Shown: positions 43,728 to 52,725 of the stretch, piece by piece
How positions within the stretch are numbered: the first letter of the stretch is position 1
Layout: every line of letters starts with the position of its first letter
Assembly (NCBI RefSeq): GCF_900094805.1
Contig: NZ_FMAT01000001.1
Span: forward strand, 1,002,196-1,066,195
DNA: 64,000 bases
Origin: Arthrobacter sp. NIO-1057
Lineage (GTDB): Bacteria > Actinomycetota > Actinomycetes > Actinomycetales > Micrococcaceae
Direction of reading: 5' to 3'
The notes under the pieces: generated by a model
What the model saw: only the letters and a program-made list of their open reading frames with translations
Told to the model about the DNA's origin: nothing
Databases searched by the model: none
Translations under genes and position numbers: made by a program

Positions 43728-44417
43728 CTAGATATCTCCTGCGAGTGCAGGCAAGATGCAAAATTCATTGCCTGAGGGATCCAGAAACACGCGCCAAGGA
43801 ACTGTGCCCCATTCATGTTTTAGTTCGCTTCCGCCGTGCTCTTGTATGAGATTCACTATCTGATTGATGTCATCTCCCGCTTCCAGCCGAAGATCAAGAT
43901 GGACTGATGATTTCGCTGCCGATTTGGGAGTTGTTTCGTGAACCAGCATGATCGCTGGGCCAATACCACGAGGATGCGTAATAATTGTTGGCACGGAATT
44001 CGATCTGTGAAAACCAGTGAGCATGGCCCAAAATTTCGCGTCGCGTTCCGGTTCCGCGCTGTGTAATTCCACAGCAGTCAGCCATGTTGTTTCCGGTGTT
44101 TGGGCTGGGTCACTGGATGTGAAGTATCCTCTGCCGGCAATGTCCACGCTCGCTTCTCGGGCCAGCTTCGCACCTTCGACTTCTAGTGCGACACTTTTGT
44201 CAGCCGTACTGAGTAGTGGAAATACGCGTTGCGCATGCGGTTCGGGGTTACTGACCAAGGGAAAACAAAGATCTAAATACCGTTCCGTGGAGAACCGCAG
44301 TCTGGTTTCAAATCCGCCTTCGTTGTCAGTGAGGGTTTCAGAACTTAATAATTTTTCCCAATATTTGCCGTGCTCGTGTGGCATTTTGGCATCAAAGACC
44401 AGATTCTCCCAGAACAT
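43728..44417 (-). CDS. Two-domain VOC (glyoxalase/bleomycin-resistance-like) protein
   Basis: A 229-residue protein built from two VOC halves (about 1-110 and 115-229). Each has the betaalphabetabetabeta pattern; the second ends RVFLDPSGNEFCILP, typical of the family. Conserved metal ligands are only partly evident, so enzymatic activity is uncertain. Function unknown. A+T content is higher than the surrounding core genes. Confidence 0.78.
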   Translation of the reverse strand: MFWENLVFDAKMPHEHGKYWEKLLSSETLTDNEGGFETRLRFSTERYLDLCFPLVSNPEPHAQRVFPLLSTADKSVALEVEGAKLAREASVDIAGRGYFTSSDPAQTPETTWLTAVELHSAEPERDAKFWAMLTGFHRSNSVPTIITHPRGIGPAIMLVHETTPKSAAKSSVHLDLRLEAGDDINQIVNLIQEHGGSELKHEWGTVPWRVFLDPSGNEFCILPALAGDI

Positions 44418-44469
44418 CTATCCTCGTTCTCGTTGTTCGTCGTCAGCAGTCGCTCTTCAATCGAAGTAA

Positions 44470-44504
44470 GAACCCACCACACCCCCTAACAACGTGGTGG
44501 GTTC
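44470..44504 (-). terminator. Terminator-like hairpin after the PEP-mutase-family gene
   Basis: An 11-bp perfect stem (GAACCCACCAC/GTGGTGGGTTC, 13-nt loop) lies 24 bp after the stop of the PEP-mutase-like gene on the minus strand. The T-tract is weak. Confidence 0.55.
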
Positions 44505-44528
44505 TTCGTGTGTGAAAAGTTCTTGCAG

Positions 44529-45296
44529 CTACTTCTGCCGCCAAGCAGCCAACTGTTGGGTGGAGACTTCGGCCAACCATTTTTGCCACAATGGGCCAAA
44601 ACTAACCCGCCGCACTCCAAGTTCACGCAAGGCCGATAAGTCCCCTGCCGGGTGAGCCGTGACCGGGTGGGCCGTGACATTCACCGGAACCGTGACTGCC
44701 TGAACGACTTGCTGGACTTGGTCAGAGGTAGAGAGGGCCACAGGATAGACACTGCGTGCTCCAGCTTCTTCAAGCAACTTGATTCGAGCGATAGTCTCGG
44801 CCAACGGATCTGCAAAATGATCCGTCAGTTTAATGGCGTCGGTACGTCCGTTGATCACAAAGTCCACTCCGGCCGCATCAGCCGCTTCGCGCACTCCATG
44901 GATGTAGTCTGCGTGTTCCTGACGATCTCGTACTCGCCCGCCTTCCTTGTGCACCACATCTTCGATATTGACGCCAACTGCCCCGGCAGCGAAGACTCGT
45001 TCAAACAACTCCTGAGGGCTAAGGCCATATCCGGATTCAACATCCGCACTTACTGGGACCTCTACGGTAGAGGTGATGCGCTGTACGACGGCAAGGTAAT
45101 CAGAGAATTCCATGTTTTCCCCATCCGCACTTCCAATGGAGTCAGCCACAGGGTGGCTTCCGATTGTCAGACTCGCGAATCCAGCGTCAGCTGCCAAAGA
45201 TGCGCTGAAGGTATCCCAGACTGTGGGCATCACCAAAAGATCTCCGGATTCGTGCTGCTTCGCCAGTAGTTGGGCGCGTGCTTGATAAAGCGACAA
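44529..45296 (-). CDS. Isocitrate lyase/PEP mutase family protein
   Basis: A 255-residue TIM-barrel protein of the PEP mutase/isocitrate lyase superfamily: VMPTVWDTFSASLAADAG, VSADVESGYG (acidic metal region), GVNIEDVV and INGRTDA. Members include oxaloacetate decarboxylase, 2-methylisocitrate lyase and phosphonate enzymes; the exact substrate is not deducible, and the catalytic-loop KxCGH motif of isocitrate lyase is absent. It starts with TTG, chosen because AGGAGG (45302-45307) lies 5 nt upstream. Confidence 0.85.
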   Translation of the reverse strand: MSLYQARAQLLAKQHESGDLLVMPTVWDTFSASLAADAGFASLTIGSHPVADSIGSADGENMEFSDYLAVVQRITSTVEVPVSADVESGYGLSPQELFERVFAAGAVGVNIEDVVHKEGGRVRDRQEHADYIHGVREAADAAGVDFVINGRTDAIKLTDHFADPLAETIARIKLLEEAGARSVYPVALSTSDQVQQVVQAVTVPVNVTAHPVTAHPAGDLSALRELGVRRVSFGPLWQKWLAEVSTQQLAAWRQK

Positions 45297-45394
45297 AGTT
45301 GCCTCCTGAAGTAAGTGGTTCGAGCCCAGTCTACGAAGTCCGGTCCGCCTGCCGATAGACCCCTCAATAATTTTCAGCGTACATCCGGGGGCTT

Positions 45395-45868
45395 CTATTC
45401 AGTCAGCGCCTTGACCATGATCAAGCAGGGTGTCCCTTCTCCCCATAGTTCGGTCTCTTCCATGGCTAGGAATCCCACTTTTTCGTAAAATTTCCTCGTT
45501 TTTTCATAGCCGGTATCAGGATGTGAGGGACCGAGTGTTTTCACCTGCATGAGTTTCACGCCCTCGGCGAGCGCCGCACCCTCGATTGCTGAGATTAGTT
45601 CGCTGCCGACTCCTTTTCCATGCTGACTCCGTTCCACGACAAGCAGGTGAATTTCAACGGCCCAGGGATAATGACGGTCAATCAAGCCCACCCCGAGAAC
45701 ATGATTTCAGCTGTCTCTTACGGCCCAAGTTTCCATGCTCCGAGCTGACTGTATGTACTCCTCGTTAGATTCGGGCTGTGCAAACCACTCCGGCACACTA
45801 GCTATGAGCATGGCAATCTCGTCTGGCAGGGGCGCTTCTCGATGGGCCATGAAGTCTTTGGCAGTCAT
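45395..45868 (-). pseudogene. GNAT acetyltransferase with an in-frame stop
   Basis: The frame opens at ATG 45868 (MTAKDFMAHREAPLPDEIA) and reads 53 codons to a TGA at 45707-45709, then continues in frame to 45395 with an intact acetyl-CoA motif (VERSQHGKGVGSELI) and C-terminus CLIMVKAL. The paralogous second half of the double-GNAT at 60.3 kb reads VRDESGAVLGV where this reads VRDS*NHVLGV, so a single nonsense change broke it. An internal GTG at 45691 could express the last 98 residues. It is immediately preceded by another GNAT (TAGATG junction). Confidence 0.82.
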
Positions 45869-46468
45869 CTAGAGAGTCTCCATATTCTGATGGTCGAATG
45901 AAGCGTCTCGATTTTCGTTCGTGCCCAGAGGGTTCAAGACATAGACCAGAGATTCGTTTCTTCCCCTGATTGGTTCCCCGACCAGTGCTCTGCGTTCAGC
46001 AAACACAAATCCAGATTTTTCCAGTACGCGAATGGAGGCAGTATTTCTGGGATCGCAGGTTGCTTCTACCGTGTTGAGTTCGAGTCTTTCTTTGCCCACT
46101 GTAATCAGCAAATGGGCCACCTCGGTGGCAAGACCTTGTCCCCAATACTCGGGGTTCAGGGTATATCCCAACTCCCCTACGCCGTGGATCTCGTCGGTGA
46201 CCCAAATTGAGGCCGAGCCAATGACTTTCCCGGAGAACAGTACCGCTGCCATTACGCGCCCTTCTCGCGCATCCATCGCATCGGTGAGGAACGCTTCGGT
46301 TTCAGCCAGACTATTTGGCCCCCACAGGGAATAGCGACAAACCTCAGGATTTGAGGTGAAGGTGTGTACTGCTTCAAGGTCGCTGAGTTGAAAACTGGCT
46401 AGATCGACTCTTGGACCGGTAACGATGATTTGTCGCGACTCGCTCTGCTCCGAAGTCTTGGTGTTGAT
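45869..46468 (-). pseudogene. RimJ/RimL-type GNAT with no standard start codon
   Basis: A GNAT frame with an intact core (ELGYTLNPEYWGQGLATEVA, DPRNTASIRVLEKSGF). Homology-like sequence extends upstream of the first ATG (46276) through VDLASFQLSDLEAV and RYSLWGPNSLAE, which relatives need for the fold. No ATG, GTG or TTG exists in frame before a stop codon. An ATC at 46466-46468 sits 7 nt after AAGGGAAA, exactly where the start should be, so the start codon may have mutated from ATG or a rare ATC start may be used. Starting at 46276 leaves only 135 residues. Confidence 0.6.
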
Positions 46469-46675
46469 GGCGCTTTCCCTTCGTTTCGGTAGCCTTTGTG
46501 GAAGGGGCGCGTAAAGCTGTTTCGAATTTTAGGCACAAACCATATCTGATTCCACAGCATACCCGTGAGGATATTTCGGAGCTGTTAAGCGGGGTTGAGA
46601 TTCTTTCCTGTTTTTGGAATCGTGGAACCCACATGCCCTGACCTTGGTATGTCCGCAACCGGAAGGAGAGCCATC

Positions 46676-46972
46676 GTGCTCGCACTGACCGATCAAGCAG
46701 CATCCATCGTGACCGCTATTGTCACCAACCAGTCCGAGGCCGAGAACGCAGGACTGCGCATTCACCAGGCCGACAAGACCAACGCTCCTGAAGAAGCGGC
46801 CTTCGCCATCCAGATCGTTCCCCAGCCGGAGGAAACCGACACCGTGATTTCCGGTGAAGGCAGCCCCGTATACCTCGACGAGCTCGTTGCTGACGAGCTG
46901 GATGACAAGGTATTGGACGCCGCCGTTGATGAGCAGGGAGGCGTCAGCTTCCAGATCTTGGTTCAGAACTAA
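46676..46972 (+). CDS. HesB/IscA-like small protein lacking cysteines
   Basis: A 98-residue acidic protein beginning LALTDQAASIVTAIV, with GLRIHQ and VYLDELVADELDDKVLDAAV, which matches the HesB/IscA fold. It has no cysteine, so it cannot bind Fe-S clusters by the usual C-x(n)-CxC. GTG 46676 is chosen because AAGGAG lies 7 nt upstream; a longer upstream frame is unsupported. It is a single gene with unknown function. Confidence 0.72.
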   Translation: MLALTDQAASIVTAIVTNQSEAENAGLRIHQADKTNAPEEAAFAIQIVPQPEETDTVISGEGSPVYLDELVADELDDKVLDAAVDEQGGVSFQILVQN

Positions 46973-47107
46973 TAGTTCTGCCCCTACCCCATAGACTTCC
47001 ATCGAGAGCCACCTTTACTAGGTGGCTCTCGTTGTCTCTTATTCTTGGCGACACAGTGGGCATCGGCCAGATTCGCAGATAGTGCCGATGCGGTAAAGAA
47101 TGGCTGT

Positions 47108-48229
47108 ATGCCTTTTGCTGATCAACTCATCGGCGTGGACGTCGCTGAACGCCTCGTGCATGAACTACAAGCCGTCGACCCGCAGCGTTCGCTGGCAAAC
47201 CTCAGCAGCGCAACACAAGCGTTGGAACCGTTGAGCTTGCGTGAACGCTCCGATGCCCTGCGTGATGGGCTGCTGGCTGACTATCCGCAGTCCTATGCGG
47301 AGTTAGCGGATGCCATCAAGAAGGCTGCAGAGTACTCGCAGTCCTTTACTGGCTGGATGATCTGGCCGGTCACCTCGGCGTTGGCAACGCGTGCGGCCGA
47401 TGAAAATACAGGTTCCGCTTTCGAGAACGCCATGGGCATGATGGCTTTGTTGACCCCTCGCCTGAGTTCAGAGTTCGCCATTCGCGTGTTGCTCCAACAT
47501 GATCTTGAGAAGGCCTTGGCATTCGCCCAAGAATGGACCGGCTCGCCCAACGAGCATGTACGGCGATTGGCCAGCGAAGGCACGCGCCCTTATCTTCCAT
47601 GGGCTATTCGCGTCCCGCAGATCCTGGAAGATCCTGCCTGCACCATCCCAATCCTGGATGCCCTTTACCGCGACCCGAGCGACTACGTTCGCCGTTCTGT
47701 AGCGAACCATCTCAATGACCTCAGTCGCAATGAACCTGAGCTCGTCATTGAAACTGCGCAACGCTGGCTGAAGGCTACGGAACCCACCACCTTGGCTGTG
47801 ATTAAGCACGGGCTGCGCACCCTTATCAAGCGCGGGAATCCAGAGGCTCTGGCACTGCTTGGATTCGGCACCCCTACGGTAAAGATCGACGGACCTCACA
47901 TTGAACAACGCCATGTGGTTTGGGGTGACTCCGTGAACTTCACCGCCTCAGTGCTCAATACCGGGAGCGAACCGATGCCGCTGGCCATTGATTACGTGCT
48001 GCATCACCGTAAGGCCAATGGACTCACCACAGCCAAAGTCTTCAAACTCACTACGCGCACCCTCGCCCCGGGTGAAACGTTGAAGATTGACCGCTCGCAT
48101 TCGTTCAGGGCGATCACCACACGGCGCTATTACCCAGGAATCCATTCGGTAGCCTTACAGGTCAATGGAAAGCCCACGGACAGCGTTGATTTCGAACTGC
48201 TGGCTGACGCCGTGGAGGATCCTCAGTAA
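47108..48229 (+). CDS. DNA alkylation-repair-type HEAT-repeat protein (AlkD-like)
   Basis: A 373-residue protein. Residues 50-260 form HEAT-like helical repeats (YPQSYAELADAI, LSSEFAIRVLLQHDLEKALAFA, HVRRLASEGTRPYLPW, DYVRRSVANHLNDLSR) as in 3-methyladenine DNA glycosylase AlkD/AlkC. The C-terminal ~110 residues are beta-rich, as in AlkC-like proteins with an immunoglobulin-like tail (GSEPMPLAIDYVLHHRKANG). It probably excises alkylated bases. ATG 47108 is favoured over an earlier start in the same frame. Confidence 0.85.
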   Translation: MPFADQLIGVDVAERLVHELQAVDPQRSLANLSSATQALEPLSLRERSDALRDGLLADYPQSYAELADAIKKAAEYSQSFTGWMIWPVTSALATRAADENTGSAFENAMGMMALLTPRLSSEFAIRVLLQHDLEKALAFAQEWTGSPNEHVRRLASEGTRPYLPWAIRVPQILEDPACTIPILDALYRDPSDYVRRSVANHLNDLSRNEPELVIETAQRWLKATEPTTLAVIKHGLRTLIKRGNPEALALLGFGTPTVKIDGPHIEQRHVVWGDSVNFTASVLNTGSEPMPLAIDYVLHHRKANGLTTAKVFKLTTRTLAPGETLKIDRSHSFRAITTRRYYPGIHSVALQVNGKPTDSVDFELLADAVEDPQ

Positions 48230-48348
48230 CTGCAGTTCCACGACTGGGGCTGGGCCTTCCCAACAAATTGGTGTTTTTTCGTCGGGTGCTTCTCTTGTAA
48301 TTCTCGCTTTCGTGGGAGATCGTTCAATTGAGTCGCAAAGGAGCGCGC

Positions 48349-48942
48349 ATGGACGCGGAAACAGAAAGTCGCAAGGAATGGGCCACCATTCCCAATGCGA
48401 TCACGGTGCTCCGGTTTTTGCTGGTAATACCAATATGCAACTACGTCGTCTCTGGAACCCACCCCACGCTAACGGCTCTACTGCTCTTGGCCTTTGGATT
48501 AAGTGACTGGGTTGACGGCTTCATTGCACGCAAGTTTTCTCAGGTGTCCAAGCTTGGAGTTTTGCTTGATCCCATTGCGGATCGACTGGGGATCGTGGCC
48601 ATTGCGGTTGCTTTGGTAGTTGCCGGGTTGATTCCGTTGTGGGTCGGCCTCGTGATCTTCTGTGTCGATTTGTTATTGCTGGGCACCTATTTTTTCCTGC
48701 GCTTATCGCAACCGCCGGCTTCAACGTGGCTCGGAAAAATTAGAACTGCTCTGATGATGCTGGGGTTGGCATGTGTGGCGGTGGGCCGCATTGAACAGTT
48801 TGTGTTCCTTTATGTACCGGGAATCTTTGTCTTATCGGCAGGGACGTTGCTACATATCGTAGTTGGGTACGGCTACTTCCAATTCATGCGTGGCCAGGCA
48901 AAGAAAGAACCAGGGGTACCGGCTGAATCCGACAATCAATAG
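48349..48942 (+). CDS. CDP-alcohol phosphatidyltransferase
   Basis: A 197-residue membrane enzyme with the signature D-x2-DG-x2-AR-x8-G-x3-D-x3-D (DWVDGFIARKF...LGVLLDPIADR) and about six hydrophobic helices. It joins CDP-diacylglycerol to an alcohol (glycerol phosphate, inositol phosphate or similar) in the inner membrane; the acceptor is not clear. ATG 48349 follows AAAGGAG by 6 nt. The membrane-protein gene downstream runs in the same direction. Confidence 0.86.
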   Translation: MDAETESRKEWATIPNAITVLRFLLVIPICNYVVSGTHPTLTALLLLAFGLSDWVDGFIARKFSQVSKLGVLLDPIADRLGIVAIAVALVVAGLIPLWVGLVIFCVDLLLLGTYFFLRLSQPPASTWLGKIRTALMMLGLACVAVGRIEQFVFLYVPGIFVLSAGTLLHIVVGYGYFQFMRGQAKKEPGVPAESDNQ

Positions 48943-49060
48943 CTGAAGCGATCAGTTGCACGGCTTTAAGTTTGTGCCGCTGATAGTTTTGGAGAGACAG
49001 CAGGGTAATGCCCGAACGATTTGTTTGGCCCCAACGAGAGTAGAAGTTCCGCAACTGCTT

Positions 49061-49765
49061 ATGGCAAATTTTCATCCGGGTAGCCCCTACAATGCCGATC
49101 GTGCTTATTCATCCGTGCGACCGTGGTCCACGCAATTTCGTAGCATGCTGTTCAAAAGTATTTTTGTTGCCGTCTTCATGACGATTTGGGTTCTTCTGTC
49201 CGGCACCGGCCAGATGACGACCAATCAGATTAATAAGATTGACCCGGACGGTAGCTTCGCGGGAACCGTTGCTGCAGCATGCGCCATGGTATTCATCGTG
49301 CTTGTGGTCGACTTTCGTCGCAGCGGCTCTGGGTTGCCCGCCGTCGGCCTGACCCGATTGCTCATGTCTTCAACCTTGTGCGCGGTTGCCGTTCTTTTGC
49401 TATTCATGGCCAGCTGGCCCATCTCTGTTAAGCAAGAACTCTTTGGGACTCCTGTCATGGCTGAGTACCTTTCAAATCCGAAGGCCTTTGCCCTGGCTGC
49501 CGCATTTGTTTGCGCATCGTACTTTTGGTCCAATTTATCCCTCATCGGATTCACCATGGACAGACCTTCTGGGCACCTAGTCGGTTTCGCAATCCTGTTT
49601 CTGATCGTAGGACTCGGGATATGGATGGGGAGCGATTTGTTCGGAAGTCCAGCTTCCGAAGGGAACCTGAGCCTGTGGCTGGGTCTTGCCATAGCGGGTT
49701 TTGCTCTACAACCCCTCGCGAGCATTTTCATCAAGCGAAACATCCAAAAACAACAAGAGTCCTAG
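49061..49765 (+). CDS. Multi-pass membrane protein, unrecognised
   Basis: A 234-residue protein with six hydrophobic helices (SIFVAVFMTIWVLLSG, TVAAACAMVFIVLVV, MSSTLCAVAVLLLFMASW, AFALAAAFVCASYFW, LVGFAILFLIVGLGIWMG, LWLGLAIAGFALQPLASIF). I do not recognise a family. ATG 49061 is chosen as the first plausible Met before the hydrophobic core; upstream in-frame starts exist. The next gene is convergent. Confidence 0.55.
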   Translation: MANFHPGSPYNADRAYSSVRPWSTQFRSMLFKSIFVAVFMTIWVLLSGTGQMTTNQINKIDPDGSFAGTVAAACAMVFIVLVVDFRRSGSGLPAVGLTRLLMSSTLCAVAVLLLFMASWPISVKQELFGTPVMAEYLSNPKAFALAAAFVCASYFWSNLSLIGFTMDRPSGHLVGFAILFLIVGLGIWMGSDLFGSPASEGNLSLWLGLAIAGFALQPLASIFIKRNIQKQQES

Positions 49766-49849
49766 GTCGACAAGCAAGAGATTGGTCTTGGCATGCCAAA
49801 GGCCTGTTCAAGCGACACCCAGGAGCTTTACCCCAGGTGAGCAATCGGG

Positions 49850-50356
49850 CTACTCCCCCGCGAGCACCGCAAGCTCTTGGCTGCGTGGTTGCCAGAATGC
49901 CGCACGAACTGCTGTCAGTTCGTGGCAGCGTCCAGCTGCCAACTCATCCAGTGCCCGAATATAGTCCGGAACTATTTCTCGCGGCAGCCTCAGCCCCATC
50001 GTCAGGTGAGGTGTCCAACGAGGGCCTCTTCCTTCAGTGTTCTCGACACTGATTTCCCGTGCCGCACATTCCAGCTCGTCAGTAGTTTCCAGCAGCCAGG
50101 CAACGGTTTGCTTGCGTCCAGTGCCGAAAACCACTGTGCCTACGCGGCTAAGCTTCGCCGGCACTACAGAAGGAAGTACCTCAGAAGCGCGCTGGATAAC
50201 CACGTCAGCCAGGCTGTGCGCGAAGGTGATGCTGATGTGTGGAGTCTGGTTCTGCACCGGAAACCCCTTGAGTGCCAACTCGTCAAAGATTTCCCTGATC
50301 TGTTGCTCTTCTGGATCGTCCAGATACAACAGAATATTTTCTGGTGAACGACTCAT
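49850..50356 (-). CDS. 2H phosphoesterase (2'-5' RNA ligase family)
   Basis: A 168-residue protein with the paired HxT/S motifs of the 2H superfamily: PHISITF near residue 38 and PHLTMGL near 120. Such enzymes hydrolyse 2',3'-cyclic phosphates or ligate RNA. ATG 50356 (MSRSPENILLYLDD) starts the first beta strand; a longer upstream frame is unsupported. It is transcribed toward the membrane-protein gene. Confidence 0.82.
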   Translation of the reverse strand: MSRSPENILLYLDDPEEQQIREIFDELALKGFPVQNQTPHISITFAHSLADVVIQRASEVLPSVVPAKLSRVGTVVFGTGRKQTVAWLLETTDELECAAREISVENTEGRGPRWTPHLTMGLRLPREIVPDYIRALDELAAGRCHELTAVRAAFWQPRSQELAVLAGE

Positions 50357-50569
50357 TGATGCTGCGCCCCTCCGTTCATTTCTGTTGAACGTAGTTTCCC
50401 ACGCCCAGCTCATTGAGCCAGTTCTCCCACACACCGAGGGTCCGCCTGGGGACAACTGCCCAGCCGGCTATTCCGGTGTTTGACGCCGATGGTTGACGGT
50501 GGACGCGATATGGCACAAGATGGCAATCACTTTTGTAAGGTCTATTTCAACCAATGGAGTGTGCCAGTC

Positions 50570-51421
50570 ATGGCAACTTGCGAAGCTAACGGCGTAGAAC
50601 TAGGGGTTCAAAGCTTTGGGGATCTCGCGGATCCCCTGTTGTTGTGCATCGGCAGCACCACGATGCTTTCTTGGCCCGACGAACTTTGTCACGCTCTGAC
50701 GCGAGGCGGCCGTCATGTAGTCCGTTTCGATTTGCGTGATAGCGGAGAATCCACCACCATTGATCCACTTAATCCGGACTATACGTTGCGCGATCTAGCA
50801 GCAGACGCTGCAGCCCTCGCCGTGTCCATAGACCCTAGACCGGCTCACTTAGCAGGCATTGGAGTTGGCGCCATGGTCGCCCAGGTCGCCACCTTGGACT
50901 ATCCGCAAGCATTCTCAGAACTCACGCTTATTGGCTCCCGCCCGGTAGCTCCAGGACCGGTTGATCCAGACCTGCCAGATCATGATCAATCAACACTGGG
51001 TCAATTGTTTTCACGATCAATGCCAGACTGGGCTGACCGCGAGGCCGTCGCCAGCTACGCAGCTGAAGGCGCCAGCATTCTTGGCAACAGCCCGGAGAAT
51101 GCGCGTCAGCTAGCGGCTCGCGTCTGGGACAGGACTCCAGATGCGTCAGCACCTGTGCATATGGCGAATCAGCTCGGAATGGTGTTTTCCAAACTTGATT
51201 GCACGCCCCGTTGGCGTGAACGCCTAGGCGACATCACTCTGCCGACGCTAGTAGTCCATGGCCGCAAGGATCCCTTCTTTCCGCTGGGCAATGGCCAAGC
51301 ATTAGCCCACGAGATCCCCAATGCACAGCTCCTCGTGCTTGAAAGCGCTTCAACAGCAATCCCTGCTTCGAACATCGCAGAAGTGGCCGGCGCGATGCTG
51401 GATCTGGGAGGAAGCCGGTAA
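50570..51421 (+). CDS. Alpha/beta-fold protein with degenerate catalytic triad
   Basis: A 283-residue alpha/beta hydrolase fold (LCIGSTTMLSWPDELCHAL, RFDLRDSGEST). The nucleophile elbow reads GIGVG (96-100), so the expected Ser at 98 is Gly. The acid strand VVHGRKDPFFP is kept, but the C-terminal histidine position (LESASTAIPASN, where relatives have GMGH) has no His. It is therefore probably not a serine hydrolase. ATG 50570 is taken as the start. It lies 101 bp upstream of the thiolase gene on the same strand. Confidence 0.8.
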   Translation: MATCEANGVELGVQSFGDLADPLLLCIGSTTMLSWPDELCHALTRGGRHVVRFDLRDSGESTTIDPLNPDYTLRDLAADAAALAVSIDPRPAHLAGIGVGAMVAQVATLDYPQAFSELTLIGSRPVAPGPVDPDLPDHDQSTLGQLFSRSMPDWADREAVASYAAEGASILGNSPENARQLAARVWDRTPDASAPVHMANQLGMVFSKLDCTPRWRERLGDITLPTLVVHGRKDPFFPLGNGQALAHEIPNAQLLVLESASTAIPASNIAEVAGAMLDLGGSR

Positions 51422-51522
51422 CTGGGGCCAAAGTGGAATCACAACCCTAGACAATGACCTGGGACTTGGGCATTGTTGGTCAAAGACCGTCAATTGACTT
51501 GAGCACTTTCGGGAGGCACCTC

Positions 51523-52671
51523 ATGGGCGAGGCCTACATCATCGATGCACTGCGCACTGCTGTAGGGAGGCGCGGAAAGTCATTAGCCGGTGTGCACCCA
51601 CTTGATTTGGCAGCAACGCCACTAGCCGAACTGGTTCGACGCAATAACGTCGACTCAGGAGAATACGACGAAATCATTCTCGGGTGCATCGACCAGGTGG
51701 GACCCCAAGCCATGGATATCGCTCGTAATGCGTGGCTCGCGGCCGGTCTGTCCGAGCATGTCCCTGGAACCACTGTGGAACGCCAATGCGGCTCCGGCCA
51801 GCAAGCTGTTTCCTATGCAGCGCAGGCAGTGATGAGTGGCAGCAGCGATCTCGTCGTGGCCGGCGGCGTGCAATCCATGTCCAGCATTCCGCTGTCCTAC
51901 TCGAACGCGGCGGCGAAGGACTTCGGCTTCCCCGATCCCTATCATGGTTCCAAGCTGTGGGCAGCACGTTATGCAGGCGAAGAGATTTCGCAGTTCCGTG
52001 GCGCCGAGATGATGGCCCAACGCTGGGGATTCACGCGAGAGCAGCTGGAGGACTTTGCCATGACCTCCCACGAGCGGGCCTTGACTGCCCAGGCACAAGG
52101 ATACTTTGACCGCGAAATCCTGGCGATGGATGAGTTGGCCGTTGATGAAGGGCCAAGGACCCCGGATCGCGCCAAGATGGCCAGCCTCGCGCCCATAACC
52201 GATGGCGGATTGCACACCGCGGCCACCGCCTCGCAAATGTCTGACGGTGCGGCCATGTTGCTCATTGCCTCCGAAGCTGCAGTCAAGCGCTACGGCCTGA
52301 AGCCACGGGCGCGCATTCACCACGTCTCTGCCCGAGGAGATGACCCCATCATGATGCTCTCTGCACCAATCCGCGCCACAAAGTACGCATTGGAACGCAC
52401 AGGAATGTCCCTCCAAGATATGGACCGCCTCGAGATCAACGAAGCTTTCGCAGCCGTGGTCTTGGCCTGGCAGAAGGAAACCGGCGCGGATATGTCCAAG
52501 GTCAACATCAATGGTGGCGCGATCGCCCTTGGCCACCCCATTGGCGCTACCGGAGCCCGTTTGATGACATCATTGCTCCACGAGCTTGAACGCAGCGACA
52601 GCCGTTGGGGACTGCAAACGATGTGCGAAGGCGGCGGGCAAGCAAATGTCACCATCATTGAGCGCCTGTAG
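51523..52671 (+). CDS. Acetyl-CoA acyltransferase (thiolase)
   Basis: A 382-residue thiolase. The acyl-accepting cysteine is in VERQCGSGQQAV near residue 87. The second-half motifs are NEAFAAV, NINGGAIALGHPIGATGAR and MCEGGGQANV, supplying the catalytic His and Cys. It cleaves 3-ketoacyl-CoA or condenses acetyl-CoA. ATG 51523 follows GGGAGG at 7 nt; an earlier start is unsupported. The acyl-CoA dehydrogenase gene follows 54 bp later, so both probably serve fatty or organic acid breakdown. Confidence 0.92.
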   Translation: MGEAYIIDALRTAVGRRGKSLAGVHPLDLAATPLAELVRRNNVDSGEYDEIILGCIDQVGPQAMDIARNAWLAAGLSEHVPGTTVERQCGSGQQAVSYAAQAVMSGSSDLVVAGGVQSMSSIPLSYSNAAAKDFGFPDPYHGSKLWAARYAGEEISQFRGAEMMAQRWGFTREQLEDFAMTSHERALTAQAQGYFDREILAMDELAVDEGPRTPDRAKMASLAPITDGGLHTAATASQMSDGAAMLLIASEAAVKRYGLKPRARIHHVSARGDDPIMMLSAPIRATKYALERTGMSLQDMDRLEINEAFAAVVLAWQKETGADMSKVNINGGAIALGHPIGATGARLMTSLLHELERSDSRWGLQTMCEGGGQANVTIIERL

Positions 52672-52725
52672 CTTAGAACCAAATCGAGATGGGCAAAAGA
52701 TAGATTTTCTGAGCAAGGAGAAACC

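Noticed and set aside
44652-45269. 205-residue plus-strand ORF opposite the PEP-mutase-like gene
   Set aside because: Fully antisense to a well-supported TIM-barrel gene.
46529-47002. 157-residue minus-strand ORF over the HesB-like gene
   Set aside because: The plus-strand gene has a strong AAGGAG/GTG start and a family match; the minus ORF has neither.
51655-52536. 293-residue minus-strand ORF in the thiolase gene
   Set aside because: Shadow of the thiolase frame; its composition (many His, Gly and Arg, no domain) reflects reverse reading of a GC-rich gene.
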